64,000 bases of DNA from Panulirus ornatus (taxonomy: Eukaryota; Arthropoda; Malacostraca; Decapoda; Palinuridae). Position 1 is the first letter of the stretch; every line of letters starts with the position of its first letter. This document shows positions 9,839 through 22,162 of the stretch, piece after piece. The notes below the pieces were generated by a model that saw nothing but the letters and a program-made list of their open reading frames with translations, searched no databases and was not told the DNA's origin. A program made the translations under genes and the position numbers. The DNA is taken from the NCBI RefSeq assembly GCF_036320965.1, contig NC_092228.1:12169307-12233306 (forward strand), in the 5' to 3' direction.

Positions 9839-11577
9839 ATTTGGTAAACAGAGAAGAGGTAGTGAAAGCTTTGTGGAAGATGAAAGCCGGCAAGGCAGCA
9901 GGTTTGGATGGTATTGCAGTGGAATTTGTTAAAAAAGGGGGTGACTGTATTGTTGACTGGTTGGTAAGGTTATTTAATGTATGTATGACTCATGGTGAGG
10001 TGCCTGAGGATTGGCGGAATGCGTGCATAGTGCCATTGTACAAAGGCAAAGGGGATAAGAGTGAGTGCTCAAATTACAGAGGTATAAGTTTGTTGAGTAT
10101 TCCTGGTAAATTATATGGGAGGGTATTGATTGAGAGGGTGAAGGCATGTACAGAGCATCAGATTGGGGAAGAGCAGTGTGCCACAGTTTCAGAAGTGGTA
10201 GAGGATGTGTGGATCAGGTGTTTGCTTTGAAGAATGTATGTGAGAAATACTTAGAAAAGCAAATGGATTTGTATGTAGCATTTATGGATCTGGAGAAGGC
10301 ATATGATAGAGTTGATAGAGATGCTCTGTGGAAGGTATTAAGAATATATGGTGTGGGAGGAAAGTTGTTAGAAGCAGTGAAAAGTTTTTATCGAGGATGT
10401 AAGGCATGTGTACGTGTAGGAAGAGAGGAAAGTGATTGGTTCTCAGTGAATGTAGGTTTGCGGCAGGGGTGTGTGATGTCTCCATGGTTGTTTAATTTGT
10501 TTATGGATGGGGTTGTTAGGGAGGTAAATGCAAGAGTTTTGGAAAGAGGGGCAAGTATGAAGTCTGTTGGGGATGAGAGAGCTTGGGAAGTGAGTCAGTT
10601 GTTGTTCGCTGATGATACAGCGCTGGTGGCTGATTCATGTGAGAAACTGCAGAAGCTGGTGACTGAGTTTGGTAAAGTGTGTGGAAGAAGAAAGTTAAGA
10701 GTAAATGTGAATAAGAGCAAGGTTATTAGGTACAGTAGGGTTGAGGGTCAAGTCAATTGGGAGGTGAGTTTGAATGGAGAAAAACTGGAGGAAGTGAAGT
10801 ATTTTAGATATCTGGGAGTGGATCTGGCAGCGGATGGAACCATGGAAGCGGAAGTGGATCATAGGGTGGGGGAGGGGGCGAAAATTCTGGGGGCCTTGAA
10901 GAATGTGTGGAAGTCGAGAACATTATCTCGGAAAGCAAAAATGGGTATGTTTGAAGGAATAGTGGTTCCAACAATGTTGTATGGTTGCGAGGCGTGGGCT
11001 ATGGATAGAGTTGTGCGCAGGAGGATGGATGTGCTGGAAATGAGATGTTTGAGGACAATGTGTGGTGTGAGGTGGTTTGATCGAGTGAGTAACGTAAGGG
11101 TAAGAGAGATGTGTGGAAATAAAAAGAGTGTGGTTGAGAGAGCAGAAGAGGGTGTTTTGAAGTGGTTTGGGCACATGGAGAGAATGAGTGAGGAAAGATT
11201 GACCAAGAGGATATATGTGTCGGAGGTGGAGGGAACGAGGAGAAGAGGGAGACCAAATTGGAGGTGGAAAGATGGAGTGAAAAAGATTTTGTGTGATTGG
11301 GGCCTGAACATGCAGGAGGGTGAAAGGAGGGCAAGGAATAGAGTGAATTGGAGCGATGTGGTATACCGGGGTTGACGTGCTGTCAGTGGATTGAATCAAG
11401 GCATGTGAAGCGTCTGGGGTAAACCATGGAAAGCTGTGTAGGTATGTATATTTGCGTGTGTGGACGTTTGTATATACATGTGTATGGGGGGGGTTGGGCC
11501 GTTTCTTTCGTCTGTTTCCTTGCGCTACCTCGCAAACGCGGGAGACAGCGACAAAGTATAATAAAAAAAAAAATATA
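9839..11577 (+). mobile_element. RTE-like LINE, young 5'-truncated copy with 13-bp target-site duplication
   Basis: Starts at DLVNREEVVKA, the beginning of the reverse transcriptase, and runs through motif A ([14 protein letters not shown]), motif B (GLRQGCVMSPWLFN) and the active site (LLFADDTALVA) to the stop at 11373-11375. The short 3' UTR and an A-rich tail follow. A 5-bp insertion (CCACA) near 10182 shifts the frame just before the FRSGRGCVDQ block; the same insertion occurs in the copy at 22162-24031. It belongs to the [13 protein letters not shown] subfamily. Confidence 0.93.
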
Positions 11578-11745
11578 ATACTTTGAAATGTATAGGTATG
11601 TATATATGCATGTATGGGCGTTTGTGTGTATACATGTGTACGTGGGTGTTTTGGGCCATTCCTCGTCTGTTTACTTGCGCTACCTCACTGACGCTGGAGA
11701 CGGCGATTAAGTATAATGAATAAAAAAGTATATATATATATCATT
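11578..11745 (+). mobile_element. RTE-like LINE, older copy, right part (3' UTR end)
   Basis: Continues the interrupted 3' UTR from the second copy of ATACTTTGAAATG, through the terminal TTGCGCTACCTCACTGACGC hairpin block, to an A-rich tail. Confidence 0.85.
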
Positions 11746-11829
11746 AGTAGTAGTAGTACTCTAACTGGCTTTTATCCTTTGTCTTTTGTTATGGCTTCTG
11801 GTTACTGTGGAGCCAAATCTCTTCAAGAA

Positions 11830-12065
11830 CTGCTACCTATGGATATCATTCTCTTGATTTAGAAAACTTGAAGGTCGTTTTGAAGTCCTTCCTCTCTCTC
11901 CCTCTCATCTTGGTGGACAGCTTTGAATCTTTCGACCTCTCATTGTAGCCTAAGCCTCTTAATTTAGGTACCACCTTAGTTGCTCTTCTCTTTACCTTCT
12001 CAATCAGATCTTTGTGGTTCTTAAGATTTCATGACTGGACTTGTGAGGCATAATGCAGATTTGGT
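11830..12065 (-). mobile_element. CR1-like LINE, C-terminal fragment (decayed)
   Basis: The minus strand reads HYASQVQS, then NLKNHKDLIEKVKRRATKVV and PKLRGLGYNERSK, matching the CR1-like block also seen at 2676 and 24600. It has frameshifts and stops. Confidence 0.6.
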
Positions 12066-12170
12066 TTGATATCTTTAGAGTAATTTTATTGAACTTATTT
12101 TCTACCGTACACATTATTGCACTTGAATTTGATATGAGGACTAACTTTTCAAGAGTCCCTCCTATGTTGA

Positions 12171-12353
<183 letters not shown>

Positions 12354-12419
12354 TAAAAGCTCTTTTAAGAAATTTTTATCCCATTAGAAGAAACATGAAG
12401 AAAATGTTATTCATACATA

Positions 12420-12700
12420 CATGTCCACTATTTCCTACATTAGTGAAGTAGTGCCAGGAAAAGATAAAGAAATGACTCCTTTCATTCACATCCACATTCT
12501 AGCTGTTGTAGATAATGCACCGAAACTTAAGCCCCATATCCACAACCAGGTCGTCTAGATCTTCCCAAGGTTTTCCCTGACTGCTTCATATGCTCAGGTT
12601 CACTCCATTGACAGCAATTTATCCCCTGTAAATCATATTGCTCTATCCCATGCATTTTTTGCACCCTCCTGCATATCCTGGCCCCAGGCCTTTAACACAT
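12420..12700 (-). mobile_element. RTE-like LINE, old long-form 3' fragment
   Basis: Diverged reverse-complement match to the 3' UTR and the last codons, including GTAGTGCCAGGAAAAGA, a TCACTCCATTGACAGCA block and CACCCTCCTGCATAT. It lies about 100 bp downstream of the exon ending at 12321. Confidence 0.65.
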
Positions 12701-14784
12701 CTGTATTCCCTATTCTTTATTCCTTCCATTTCTAACGTGTATACATGAAACATATTGAAAAGATAGTTCTTTCAGACCATATAATGGGTGGAATTATTTT
12801 CAGATTATTTTGAATATTGAAAAGAACTTGTCATATATGATGAAAATATATTCAGTCAGCATGATGCAACATGTATGATAGGTTGAACCCAAGTCCTGAA
12901 ATCAGTGACCTTCCTCTTCTGTAACCAGGAGTTTATCCCAGGATTGGGGATGTAGGCAGTAATCATTCATGAGTAGCAATACCTTGTACAGTAAACTTAA
13001 AATGATTATGATTTATAGCTTCTTCCAAATAATCTGACTCTATCAATCTCCCAAAAGGAAAAATAAATGTATCTGCACGTGTTTCATTGATTTACACTAA
13101 TGGCAAATGAAACAGCATGGTTAGTTTCACAGCGTTCCCAAAACAGTGATGAAATTTTCTCTGTCTGCAAAAGTTCTGTATATTACATTTCTTTTATCTT
13201 ATTGAAGTTCTTTGATTGTTTTTATCAACTGTTTTGTGTCATCACATACCACAGATATATTTTAATTCAAAACTGGTTGCTAGTTTCATAATAACTTAGT
13301 TTTGTACAACAAGTGTATCCAATTTTATGGTAGTTTGACTAAAATTAGTAATTGAATTTTACACCTAAATAATTCAGAAAGTGATAAGGTTTCCATGATA
13401 CAATGTGTTCTGAGTTACCGCTCATCATTGTATTAGCAAGATTATAATTTGCTCCCTTCCACCTTGAAAGTTCACTATCTCCCTCTCCTCCTGGCGAGTT
13501 CCTGGATATGCACCTGTTTGTAATACTCCCTGATGTTTTGAATTTCTGAACAGTGATAATAATAAATGTATTAGTGTGAACACATTCATTTTTTTCTGTG
13601 TTTCATTACATTTATTATATAGCTGTTGCATTATATTGCTCTATGCAAAATTTAGATATTTTAAATTTTCTAAAATGTGAAATACTGATATTTCAAAAGC
13701 ATTAGGACATGCTTATTTGCCGTGGAAACAGTATGGATATGAAGCACATAGTAAAAGTCAATGCTGAGGCTTTTATACCTTTGATTGTTATGAATATGGT
13801 AATAATGATGATAATTAAAAAAATTGATTCTAAATAATTGAATCCATGGGTACTTATCATTTGAAGTAAATGAGATAGAGCTTTAATGTTAGGAAAATTG
13901 ATGAAAGTTATTTTATGTGCACAGTTTTCTGTGATATTGTCACAAAAGTGATTTTGAAGATTATAAACAAGTGATAAGAATGAAAAAAGATTATACGTAA
14001 GGGAATTGAGCTTAATGATGCCATTAACTGGGCATTGGTTATTGTGAATGAATCAAAGAAGACAGTGGGAGACCAGTTTTACCCTCAGTTTACAGAAGAC
14101 TCTCTAGGAATATCAGTATTATTCTGAATTCAAAGGAAGGTAAGGGGAGAAAGGAATACTCAGGTGAGCCATGGACAGATTTTAAATCACTGAAAATTGC
14201 AGGAAAAAGAATAAGTCTGATGTAAAGTAAGCCATCACTACCGAGAGATATTTGAATAAAACCATTGCGTATCAGTTGCCATATTTTCTGGTTAGGAGAT
14301 CCACCATCCAGTTTTTAAACTAACCATAAGCCATACACTTAATAAATCAAGGTCATTATAATTGGGAGGTAAAGGCCGGTATATCAGGGTTTGATGAATC
14401 GTAGTGAAAAGAGGGAATAAGCATAGAAATTTACCAAAGTGATATGAATTTACAGTCCTTAGTGTATACAACAAACTTCTGCTGGAGGCATGTTTCATGA
14501 TTTTGAAACATAAGGCTATTACACCAGTGTTCCATACATCTGGTAGTACAGTGAGGATAGCAATACTGCATTAATTAGGCAAGCAAGATACCCTAAGCCA
14601 GAACAGGTAGAAAGACTATACCAGAATAACCTTGTTTCTATAAGCACCAAGGTAGTCAATCCTAATACACCTTAGTCAGATTGAACAACATGGGATTCGA
14701 TAGGAGGATGAAAAGTGTAAATGAGACAGTGAAGGAAGACTTTGATTTTGAGAATTAGGCTTTCCTAAGAGAGAGAGTTGATGT
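12701..14784. other. Intronic sequence, nothing recognised
   Basis: AT-rich intron without recognised exons or repeats. Short open frames are not supported by codon pattern or homology. Confidence 0.5.
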
Positions 14785-14814
14785 CATGTGGTACCAGACA
14801 GCTGGTACCACATG
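14785..14814. repeat. Perfect 13-bp inverted repeat with 4-nt loop
   Basis: CATGTGGTACCAG, then ACAG, then its exact reverse complement CTGGTACCACATG. No mismatch in the arms; the next outward pair does not match. Confidence 0.95.
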
Positions 14815-14984
14815 GAAAGAGAAAACAATCATTTTTTTTCCAGATATGCCATCTGTAAACTATCTGTCTGTATATCAGTCTGTATCTCTGACACCTGTAC
14901 CAACTGCAACTCCCTCATAGGCTTGGCCAAAGCAACAGTCTCCATAACTATAAACTGCAGTGCCTCACCCTTAATAGGCCACTG

Positions 14985-15480
14985 GTAGAGGGCAAGTCTA
15001 GCACAATGTTTGCAGAGGCTCTTACCTAATGTTTCTAATGACTTCTATCTAATGCCCCTACCTACTACTTCTACCTAATGTTTCTAAACCTAATGCTCCT
15101 AGCTACTACTACTCCTACCATTTTGCCAAAAGGCAAAGGCTAGCGCATAGTGCTCACTGCAGGAAAATGTAGGGTTGTGAAGAATGAGCTGCATGAGTTG
15201 AGTATTGTCATGTGTTATACACGACAAGGAGAGATTGTTGTATGTCTGTGGACAGAATGCCAGTAATGCACATGTTAGTGAGGCAGAAAGAAAAGACAGC
15301 TACCTAGATTAGAGGAGTGCAACTTGACAAGCACTAAAGTGCCGGCTCACTAAGTAGATGTCACTTACCTTCTCGATACCCAGGCGGGTAGTACTGGCAT
15401 GCAATGTACAAAAGCTGGAGGCCATTTGTAGGGACTACAAAATGCCTACTGCTACCTAGTTCACTTAAAGCATGGCAAAG
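14985..15480 (+). repeat. Unnamed interspersed repeat R1, copy 1
   Basis: Contains repeated CTACCTAATGTTTCTA motifs, then ATTTTGCCAAAAGGCAA, CTGCAGGAAAATGTAGGG, ACGACAAGGAGAGATTG and ACCCAGGCGGGTAGTA blocks. The same blocks in the same order occur at 33480-33895, and a degraded version lies at 17540-17830. I do not recognise the family. Confidence 0.7.
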
Positions 15481-15790
15481 GTTATAGGTAATTGGTAATC
15501 TAGGATATGGTAGATTAGCCAGGTTACAGTTAATTGGTGATATAGTGTATGGTAGAATGTCCTAGGATAAGTACTGTAAGCATGTCTTAGCATTTGAGTA
15601 TTGACTGATAAATATTTTGTGTGCTTTAAGATAGCAGTTGTCCCTCCATCATGCATGAATTTCAGCACCTTGAAAGTATTTCTTGTCTGCAAGTTATCCT
15701 CTGCTTTTTGCATAAATTTATGGTCTGAAAATTCAAGTATAACATGATTATATCTGGCACTGTTTCAGATGTACACTTTTTTCATTTCAG

Positions 15791-15921
15791 GATTGCTAGA
15801 TTTAGCAAATGCTTTTTGTGAAGAGGCTTTGAAGCGCCACTGTGAACGTATAATCCGTCATGGGATTACAACTGAGAATGCTGCAATGCTTTATGCTGTT
15901 GCCATTAAGTATGAAGCCACA
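15791..15921 (+). CDS. RCBTB1/2-like gene, BACK-like exon
   Basis: The acceptor is CATTTCAG and the donor GTAAGT. The carried G gives GLLDLANAFCEEALKRHCE, then RIIRHGITTENAAMLYAVAI and KYEAT, the helical region that follows BTB in RCBTB proteins. It ends at a codon boundary. A badly degraded copy of this exon and its flanks lies about 2.35 kb downstream (18136-18254). That copy is frameshifted throughout, so this one is taken as functional. The intron that follows runs to 49787 and is about 33.9 kb long. Confidence 0.9.
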
Positions 15922-16129
15922 GTAAGTACTTGTTTTGCACATTTTTTTAGATAACTTTAGTAGGGTAAGAAACTTGCATAATGGATCACTTTATTTTCCT
16001 TGTAGCAGGAGAAACAAAATTTTTTCCATTAAATGGTCTGTGGTTGAATTTAGATTGTAGACTTTAGGAAGCTTACTCCATAATTGTGAATTAATATGAC
16101 CTCATCATATTTATGTCCATATATCAGAA

Positions 16130-16700
16130 GAGGATATGTTGACATGGTTTGGACATATGGAGAGAATGAGTGAGGAAAGGTTGATAAAGGGAATGTATTT
16201 GACAGAAGTAGATGAAACAAGGAGAACCAGGGGACCAAATTTGAAATGGAAGGATGGAATGTAAAAGGTTTTAAGTGATCAGGGCTGAACATGCAGGAGA
16301 GTGAAAGATGTGCACGGAATAGAGTGAATTAGAACAATGTCGTATACTGTGGTCAACGTACCATCAGTGGACTGAACCAGGGCATCTGAAACGTCTGGGG
16401 AAAACCATGGAAAGGTCTGTGGGGCCTGGATGTAGATAGGGAGGTGTGGTTTTCATTACGCATGATAGCTCATGTGTGGATGAGTGGATGTGGCCTTTCT
16501 TTGTCTTTTTCCTGGCACTACCTCACTGATGCAGGAGGGTGGCCGTTGGGTATTGGGAAAAGAGGAGAATATATATGTTTTATTTTTTTTTCATGTATTT
16601 GTGCCTTTTCTTATGGTGTGGGGCGATGTCAGGAATGGGTGAAGGCAAGGAAGTATGAATATGTACATTTGTATGTATATGTGTATGCATATGTATGCAT
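16130..16700 (+). mobile_element. RTE-like LINE, old 3' fragment with long 3' UTR
   Basis: Encodes a decayed [11 protein letters not shown] block and the GLNMQE-like end, then the long 3' UTR with AACCATGGAAAGGTCTGTGG and the GCACTACCTCACTGATGCAGG hairpin region. It ends near an (AT)n run at about 16701-16722. It lies just downstream of the BACK-like exon. Confidence 0.8.
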
Positions 16701-16721
16701 GTATATATATATATATATACA

Positions 16722-17462
16722 TTGGATGTCAATGTGCTGAGAGGTGCAACTGGAGGGATGTCTGATCATTATCTTGTGGAGGCTAAGGTGAAGATTAGTA
16801 TGGGTTTTCAGAAAAGAAGAGTGAATGTTGGGGTGAAGAAGGTGGTGAGAGTAAGTGAGCTTGGGAAGGAGACCTGTGTGAAGAAGTATCAGGAGAGACT
16901 GTGTACAGAATGGAAAAAGGTGAGAACAATGGAAGTAAGGGGAGTGGGGGAGGAATGGGATGTATTTAGGGAATCAGTGATGGATTGCGCAAAAGATGCT
17001 TGTGGCATGAGAAGAGTGGGAGGTGGGCTGTTTAGAAAGGGTAGTGAGTGGTGGGATGAAGAAGTAAGAGTATTAGTGAAAGAGAAGAGAGAGGCATTTG
17101 GATGATTTTTGCAGGGAAAAAATGCAATTGAGTGGGAGAAGTATAAAAGAAAGAGACAGGAGGTCAAGAGAAAGGTGCAAGAGGTGAAAAAAAGGGCAAA
17201 TGAGAGTTGGGGTGAGAGACTATCAGTAAATTTTAGGGAGAATAAAAAGATGTTCTGGAAGGAGGTAAATAGGGTGCGTAAGACAAGGGAGCAAATGGGA
17301 ACTTCAGTGAAGGGCGTAAATGGGAGGTGATAACAAGTAGTGGTGATGTGAGAAGGAGATGGAATGAGTATTTTGAAGGTTTGTTGAATGTGTCTGATGA
17401 CAGAGTGGCAGATATAGGGTGTTTTGGGTCGAGGTGTGTCAAGGGAGGTTAGCAAAATGATT
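16722..17462 (+). mobile_element. RTE-like LINE fragment, endonuclease end to reverse transcriptase start
   Basis: Starts at the codons for DVNVLRGATGGMSDHYLV and runs through the basic linker to the ND-LV block. The frame is open from 16722 to a TGA at 17103. That stop replaces the CGA (Arg) seen in the copy at 1-1638, so it looks like a CpG-to-TpG change. From about 17320 small indels become frequent, coinciding with the start of the error-rich tract described at 17320-18775. Confidence 0.88.
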
Positions 17463-18774
17463 TGGTAGCTACTAATGGTTTTAAATGCAAATAAGCCGCA
17501 ACCAGCTAGTTCTAGTGTTTCAATGAATTATTAAAAAGGTGCTACTCTGTACATTTTGCCAAAGTGCAAAGGTAGTCATAGTGTACTGCAGGAAAATGTA
17601 GGGTGCAGAGTGAGTGCAGATTGACGTATTGAGTGTTAGTACACAAAGGAGAGATTGTGTATGTTGTGGCAAATGCCAGTAAGCAAAGTTTGTGGCAGAA
17701 TCATGTAACATATAGATTGAGGAGTGACTTGAACCATAAGTGCGGTCATAGTAGAGTCACTTACCTTCTGATGGAACCGAGGCGAGTAGATTGGTGCATG
17801 ACAAAAGTGGGCATTAGTAGGGACTAAATGCCTATGTCGTGATTCATTTAATGCAAGGTATAGGTAATGAATCTGGATTAGGTAGATAGCCAGGTCAGTA
17901 ATTGGTGATATGTGTATGTAAAATTTAGGAAAGTTAGTAAGCAGTTATGATTGAGTATTGATCCTGTGGAAGTATTAGATATTGTGTTTGAGAGAAGTTG
18001 TCAGCAATCATGAAAATTTCTAGCCTGAAAGTATTTGTGTCTGAAGTGTAAATCTCGCTTTTTGCATATAATGATGGTTGAGAATTCAGGTATAGATGTT
18101 AGTCTCCACGTTGTTTCAATTAATTTTTTATTGAGGGTTGTTAGGTAGCAAATGAGTTTTTGGAAGAGGGCTTTAAGGCACTGTTAGGTATAACGCTAGG
18201 GGATGTCAATTGGATGTCGCAATGCTTTATCAGCGCATTAAGTATGAAGCCACAGTAAGTACTGTGTGACGATTTTGTTAAGATATGTAGTAAGGTAAGA
18301 AACTTGATAAATGTGAATACACTTTAATTTCTTGTAGCAGAGGAGATCAAAGTTTTTTCATTAAGAGTGGTTGTGATTTGGAATAGAATGTGATGAGGAA
18401 GCTTTACTCATAATTGGTAATGGACTCATCATAGTTTATGACCATGAACGGAAGTGGATATGTTGGACGAGGTGGGCAAAATTTTGGGATGAAAAAGTGT
18501 GGAAAGGGAATTAAAGGATGAAACAGAAGTAGATGAAAAAGGAGAACAGTGCCAACATTTGAAATGGTGGAGAAGTGGCTTTTATAGTGATTCAGGGCTG
18601 AAGATGAGGATGTGTGAAAATGGATGTTGAGGAAGTGATGTGAACATGGTCGTTTACTGATGTGTAACGTACCATAAAGAGAGATTGACGGAAAAAGAAA
18701 CGTGGTTGGGAAAGACCAGGAAAGGTCTGTGGTCTGGAATGTTGGGCAAGGGTGGATATTTGATACGCATGATA

Positions 18775-18775
<1 letters not shown>
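17320..18775 (+). repeat. Indel-riddled direct duplicate of about 15100-16470 (possible assembly error)
   Basis: From about 17540 the sequence follows 15110-16470 block by block: the R1 repeat, the intron, the BACK-like exon, its donor, the downstream intron and the old LINE 3' fragment. It carries very many small deletions and insertions, including within the exon. The preceding end of the LINE at 16722-17462 shows the same kind of errors. The offset is about 2.35 kb. The pattern resembles uncorrected long-read sequence more than neutral decay, but both are possible. Confidence 0.75.
18136..18254 (+). pseudogene. Broken copy of RCBTB BACK-like exon
   Basis: Corresponds to 15791-15921: it shares AGCAAATG, ATGCTTTATCAGC and the end AAGTATGAAGCCACA followed by GTAAGTACT. 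Multiple indels destroy the reading frame and the acceptor region is disrupted. It cannot replace the true exon without restoring several frames. Confidence 0.8.
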
Positions 18776-18776
<1 letters not shown>

Positions 18777-18825
<49 letters not shown>

Positions 18826-18838
18826 TATATGTATATAT
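18777..18838. repeat. (AT)n tract at LINE tail
   Basis: AT dinucleotide run directly outside the 3' end of the antisense LINE that follows. Confidence 0.95.
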
Positions 18839-20230
<1,392 letters not shown>

Positions 20231-21524
20231 TATTTGTATGTAGCATTTATGGATCTGAAGAAGGCATATGATAGAGTTGATAGAGATGCTCTGTGGAAGG
20301 TATTAAGAATATATGGTGTGGGAGGAAAGTTTTTAGAAGCAGTGAAAAGTTTTTATCGAGGATGTAAGGCATGTGTACGTGTAGGAAGAGAGGAAAGTGA
20401 TTGGTTCTCAGTGAATGTAGGTTTGCGGCAGGAGTGTGTGATGTCTCCATGGTTGTTTAATTTGTTTATGGATGGGGTTGTTAGGGAGGTGAATGCAAGA
20501 GTTTTGGAAAGAGGGGCAAGTATGAAGTCTGTTGGGGATGAGAGAGATTGGGAAGTGCGTCAGTTGTTGTTCGCTGATGATACAGCGCTGGTGGCTGATT
20601 CATGTGAGAAACTGCAGAAGCTGGTGACTGAGTTTGGTAAAGTGTGTGAAAGAAGAAAGTTAAGAGTAAATGTGAATAAGAGCAAGGTTATTAGGTACAG
20701 TAGGGTTGAGGGTCAAGTCAATTGGGAGGTAAGTTTGAATTGAGAAAAAACTGGAGGAAGTAAAGTGTTTTAGATATCTGGGAGTGGATCTGGCAGCGGA
20801 TGGAACCATGGAAGTGGAATTGGATCATAGGGTGGGGAAGGGGGCGAAAATTCTGGGAGCCTTGAAGAATGTGTGGAAGTCGAGAACATTATCTCGGAAA
20901 GCAAAAATGGGTATGTTTGAAGGAATAGTGGTTCCAACAATGTTGTATGGTTGCGAGGCGTGGGCTATGGATAGAGTTGTGGGCAGGAGGATGGATGTGC
21001 TGGAAATGAGATGTTTGAGGACAATGTGTGGTGTGAGGTGGTTTGATCGAGTAAGTAACGTAAGGGTAAGAGAGATGTGTGGAAATAAAAAGAGCGTGGT
21101 TGAGAGAGCAGAAGAGGGTGTTTTGAAATGGTTTGGGCACATGGAGAGAATGAGTGAGGAAAGATTGACCAAGAGGATATATGTGTTGGAGGTGGAGGGA
21201 ACGAGAAGTGGGAGACCAAATTGGAGGTGGAAAGATGGAGTGAAAAAGATTTTGTGTGATCGGGGCCTGAACATGCAGGAGGGTGAAAGGAGGGCAAGGA
21301 ATAGAGTGAATTGGATCAATGTTGTATACCGGGGTTGACGTGCTGTCAGTGGATTGAATCAGGGCATGTGAAGCGTCTGGGGTAAACCATGGAAAGCTGT
21401 GTAGGTATGTATATTTGCGTGTGTGGACGTATGTATATACATGTGTATGGGGGTGGGTTGGGCCATTTCTTTCGTCTGTTTCCTTGCGCTACCTCGCAAA
21501 TGCGGGAGACAGCGACAAAGCAAA
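20231..21524 (+). mobile_element. RTE-like LINE, sense, 5'-truncated at the same (AT)n tract
   Basis: Starts at [15 protein letters not shown], about 25 bp upstream in element coordinates of where the opposite copy starts, and ends with the short 3' UTR and an A-rich tail. It has CERRKLRV and RSGRPNW-type residues, so it is a different subfamily from its inverted partner. A GGA-to-TGA stop near 20741 plus an extra A disable it. Confidence 0.92.
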
Positions 21525-21576
21525 AAAAAAAAAAAAAAGAAAATATATATATATATGGAAATATATATATATATGG

Positions 21577-21726
21577 AAATCCTCCCCTCTCGTTTTTTTT
21601 TTTTTTTTTCCAAAAGAAGGAACAGAGAAGGGGGCCAGGTGAGGATATTCCCTCAAAGGCCCAGTCCTCTGTTCTTAACGCTACCTTGCTAATGCGGGAA
21701 ATGGCGAATAGTTTGAAAGAAAAGAA

Positions 21727-21728
<2 letters not shown>
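21577..21728 (+). repeat. SINE-like element, 5'-truncated copy
   Basis: Starts at GGAAATCCTCCCCTCTCG and continues through CCAAAAGAAGGAACAGAGAAG and GTTCTTAACGCTACC to GGGAAATGGCGAATAG and an A-rich tail. It is nearly identical to the copy at 37597-37830 over the shared part and sits between the LINE tail and an (AT)n tract. Confidence 0.88.

Positions 21729-21795
<67 letters not shown>
21729..21795. repeat. (AT)n tract
   Basis: AT dinucleotide run after the SINE-like tail. Confidence 0.95.
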
Positions 21796-21796
<1 letters not shown>

Positions 21797-21895
21797 ACCT
21801 GTATATGTGTATCTGTATATATATGTGCCTTTCTTCATCTGTGTCCTGGTGCTACCTTGCTAATGTGGGACAAATGGTGATCAAGTGTGAAAAAA
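21796..21895 (+). mobile_element. RTE-like LINE, old 3' UTR end
   Basis: Diverged terminal hairpin block GTGCTACCTTGCTAATGTGGG preceded by the GT-rich stretch of the LINE 3' UTR. Confidence 0.6.
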
Positions 21896-22075
21896 GTTAT
21901 CAGAAATTCTTCCTGAGGTGTACATGTTGCAGAGGTACTTGAAATATACATAAAGGATGATAGCCAAAGATATGTGTGGAAGTGTAATGGTAAAATGAGG
22001 AGAGAGGATGGCATGATGGAGTGAAGCAGAAAAAAAATGAGTGAGTAGATACCTTTGATTGAGATATTGAGTGCT

Positions 22076-22162
22076 ACAGCAAGTTGTGAATAACAGAAAT
22101 AGAAACTGTGTAATTTATAATGCTGAGAAATTGAGCGCAACAGCAAGCTGTGAATAACAGAA
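22076..22162 (+). repeat. Short tandem duplication beside a LINE insertion
   Basis: ACAGCAAGTTGTGAATAACAG at about 22077 recurs as ACAGCAAGCTGTGAATAACAG at about 22141. Sequence resembling the right end of the first unit resumes after the LINE at 24032, so the LINE landed inside the second unit. Confidence 0.7.

Noticed and set aside
18136..18254. Alternative or duplicated RCBTB exon
   Set aside because: Many indels break the frame and the acceptor is damaged; it is treated as a broken copy or assembly error.
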